This document shows positions 51,756 to 52,786 of a stretch of 52,786 nt of DNA, in pieces. The notes beneath the pieces were generated by a model. It did not search any database and was not told where the DNA came from. It worked only from the letters and a program-made list of their open reading frames with translations. Source of the stretch: Nitratireductor sp. (GTDB lineage: Bacteria > Pseudomonadota > Alphaproteobacteria > Rhizobiales > Rhizobiaceae); assembly GCA_017854535.1 (NCBI GenBank), contig JAFMHL010000029.1, forward strand, positions 1-52,786, given 5' to 3'. Positions within the stretch are counted from its first letter, which is position 1, and each line of letters starts with the position of its first letter. Position numbers and translations under genes: made by a program.

Positions 51756-52786
51756 CTACTTCTTCTTCATCGATAGCGGACCATGGGGATGATCTGCTTG
51801 CGGATAAGGGTGGTGATGGTGCCCGTGATCTGATTTGCCATGGCTATGAGATTGGTCATGGTCATGGCTATGCCCATCTTCGTGGGAATGATCATGATCA
51901 TGGCTGTCATGGGTATGCAGTGGCGTCCAAGGCAAATCATGTTTTTTGCAAAAATCCTCGTCGCGGCAAGAGGCATCACAATCGCCTTTACATGGACAGT
52001 TTTCCAAGCCGCCGCCGATCCCTTCCACATGATGGTGATGGCTTTCCTGCGGCAATCCTATTTCCGCTTCAAAGCCCAAAACCTGCTCACGATATTTGCA
52101 CATTTGACAGTTCATCACTGCCCGCCCTTCCATAATTTCAAGAAGGCGATCTTCGAACGTGTCCAACACCAGTGGGTGATCGTTGAGATAATCGGCTTTT
52201 ATAAATTCAATTTCAGGATGGCGCGCAGCCACTTCATCGGTAAAAGAGTAAATGCGTTTGACCAACACACCTGTGAAAAGAAAATACGGAAACACAACCA
52301 TGCGCTTATAGCCAAGTTTTGCAGCATGCTCGAGCCCCGGCTCTACTAGCGGAAACGTTACGCCAGAATAACAAGTTTCTGCCCAACCAAAACCCATACC
52401 TTCCCAAAGCATACGCATAACCTTGGAAACATTTGAGTTGGCGTCAGGGTCAGATGAGCCCCGGCCAACCACCATCAACAATGTTTCATGGCGCGCAATA
52501 TCTTTTTCAGAAGTTCCGATTGCAGCCTCAATCCGCTCCGAAGCCGCACGGATCATCTTCAAATCCACACCCAGTTCACGGCCATATTCAATCGCCATAT
52601 CTGGGTTTGCGGCCTGATAAGTATTCAGTACAGATGGAATATCGTTCTTCGCATGACCAGCAGCAAACAACATGCCGGGTACCGCAAGAACGCGCTTTAT
52701 GCCTTTTGCTTTCAAGGCGTCAAGGCCAGCGTGGATAACCGGATTACAAAACTCAAGATATCCGTATTCAATGGCAGCATCGGGAT
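51756..52786 (-). CDS. cbiX: Sirohydrochlorin/precorrin-2 cobaltochelatase CbiX, long His-rich form (5' end beyond the window)
   Basis: The frame is open to the right edge, so the N-terminus is missing; about 343 residues are visible. PDAAIEYGYLEFCNPVIHAG and RVLAVPGMLFAAGHAKNDIPS are chelatase motifs, repeated in the second half (VVFPYFLFTGVLVKRI). The C-terminal part has MNCQMCKYREQV, the MxCxxC type site of long CbiX proteins, a Cys-rich patch (CPCKGDCDASCRDEDFC) and a His/Asp tail of about 50 residues. It inserts cobalt early into the tetrapyrrole. First visible gene of cbiX-cobH-cobL-cobI-cobJ-cobM. Confidence 0.93.
   Translation of the reverse strand, partial: PDAAIEYGYLEFCNPVIHAGLDALKAKGIKRVLAVPGMLFAAGHAKNDIPSVLNTYQAANPDMAIEYGRELGVDLKMIRAASERIEAAIGTSEKDIARHETLLMVVGRGSSDPDANSNVSKVMRMLWEGMGFGWAETCYSGVTFPLVEPGLEHAAKLGYKRMVVFPYFLFTGVLVKRIYSFTDEVAARHPEIEFIKADYLNDHPLVLDTFEDRLLEIMEGRAVMNCQMCKYREQVLGFEAEIGLPQESHHHHVEGIGGGLENCPCKGDCDASCRDEDFCKKHDLPWTPLHTHDSHDHDHSHEDGHSHDHDQSHSHGKSDHGHHHHPYPQADHPHGPLSMKKK

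Overview
The window looks like a chromosomal segment of an alphaproteobacterium, most likely a marine or host-associated member of the Hyphomicrobiales (Rhizobiales) or a close relative. This rests on gene content: a Cpa/Tad pilus operon in the cpaB-cpaC-(small lipoprotein)-cpaE-cpaF-tadB-tadC order, alphaproteobacterial-style cob gene blocks, and moderate base composition. No rRNA, tRNA, CRISPR array, insertion sequence or phage gene was seen.

Region 1 (1-7537, minus strand) is an operon of five secreted proteins built from DUF11/DUF7507-like beta-sandwich repeats. Every complete member stops at the same point inside its last repeat, just after a Q-A/S-D-I/V-D motif and before the final beta strand. 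The three downstream members start, right after the signal peptide, with exactly such a final strand. The proteins are therefore circularly permuted with respect to the repeat, which suggests head-to-tail joining by strand complementation. This is my best candidate for an undescribed system.

Region 2 (7538-12917) is housekeeping and accessory: an SDR oxidoreductase, two small orphan genes, the ABC-F translation factor EttA, a monoacylglycerol-lipase-like hydrolase and a TerC-family membrane protein. Region 3 (13161-22211) is a Tad/Cpa pilus assembly cluster (cpaB, cpaC, a small lipoprotein, cpaE, cpaF, tadB, tadC, tadD) with an EamA transporter gene inserted before tadD. No pilin or prepilin peptidase gene is present. 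Region 4 (22451-34366) is a cell-surface block: an RTX calcium-binding repeat protein, a GFA-family protein, a nucleotide-sugar dehydrogenase divergent from a three-gene unit (family 2 polysaccharide synthase, membrane-spanning coiled-coil protein with a degenerate receiver domain, TolC-like outer-membrane lipoprotein), then two tandem TadG-like von Willebrand A proteins. The dehydrogenase-synthase-periplasmic-outer-membrane set has the parts of a synthase-dependent exopolysaccharide pathway.

Region 5 (34418-52786) begins with another EamA transporter and is otherwise nearly all cobalamin biosynthesis, in four transcription units: cobT-cobS-phosphatase (+), cobA-cobB-cobC-cbiB (-), cbiD-cobK (+) and cbiX-cobH-cobL-cobI-cbiG/cobJ-cobM-SDR (-). 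CbiX, CbiD and a CbiG domain, with no CobG, CobF or CobN in view, point to early cobalt insertion and oxygen-independent ring contraction. A DUF4139 protein sits between the units. The SDR gene ending the last unit has an apparent frameshift in a run of eight T. Strong intrinsic terminators follow tadD, the RTX gene, the GFA gene (bidirectional), the polysaccharide unit and each VWA gene.
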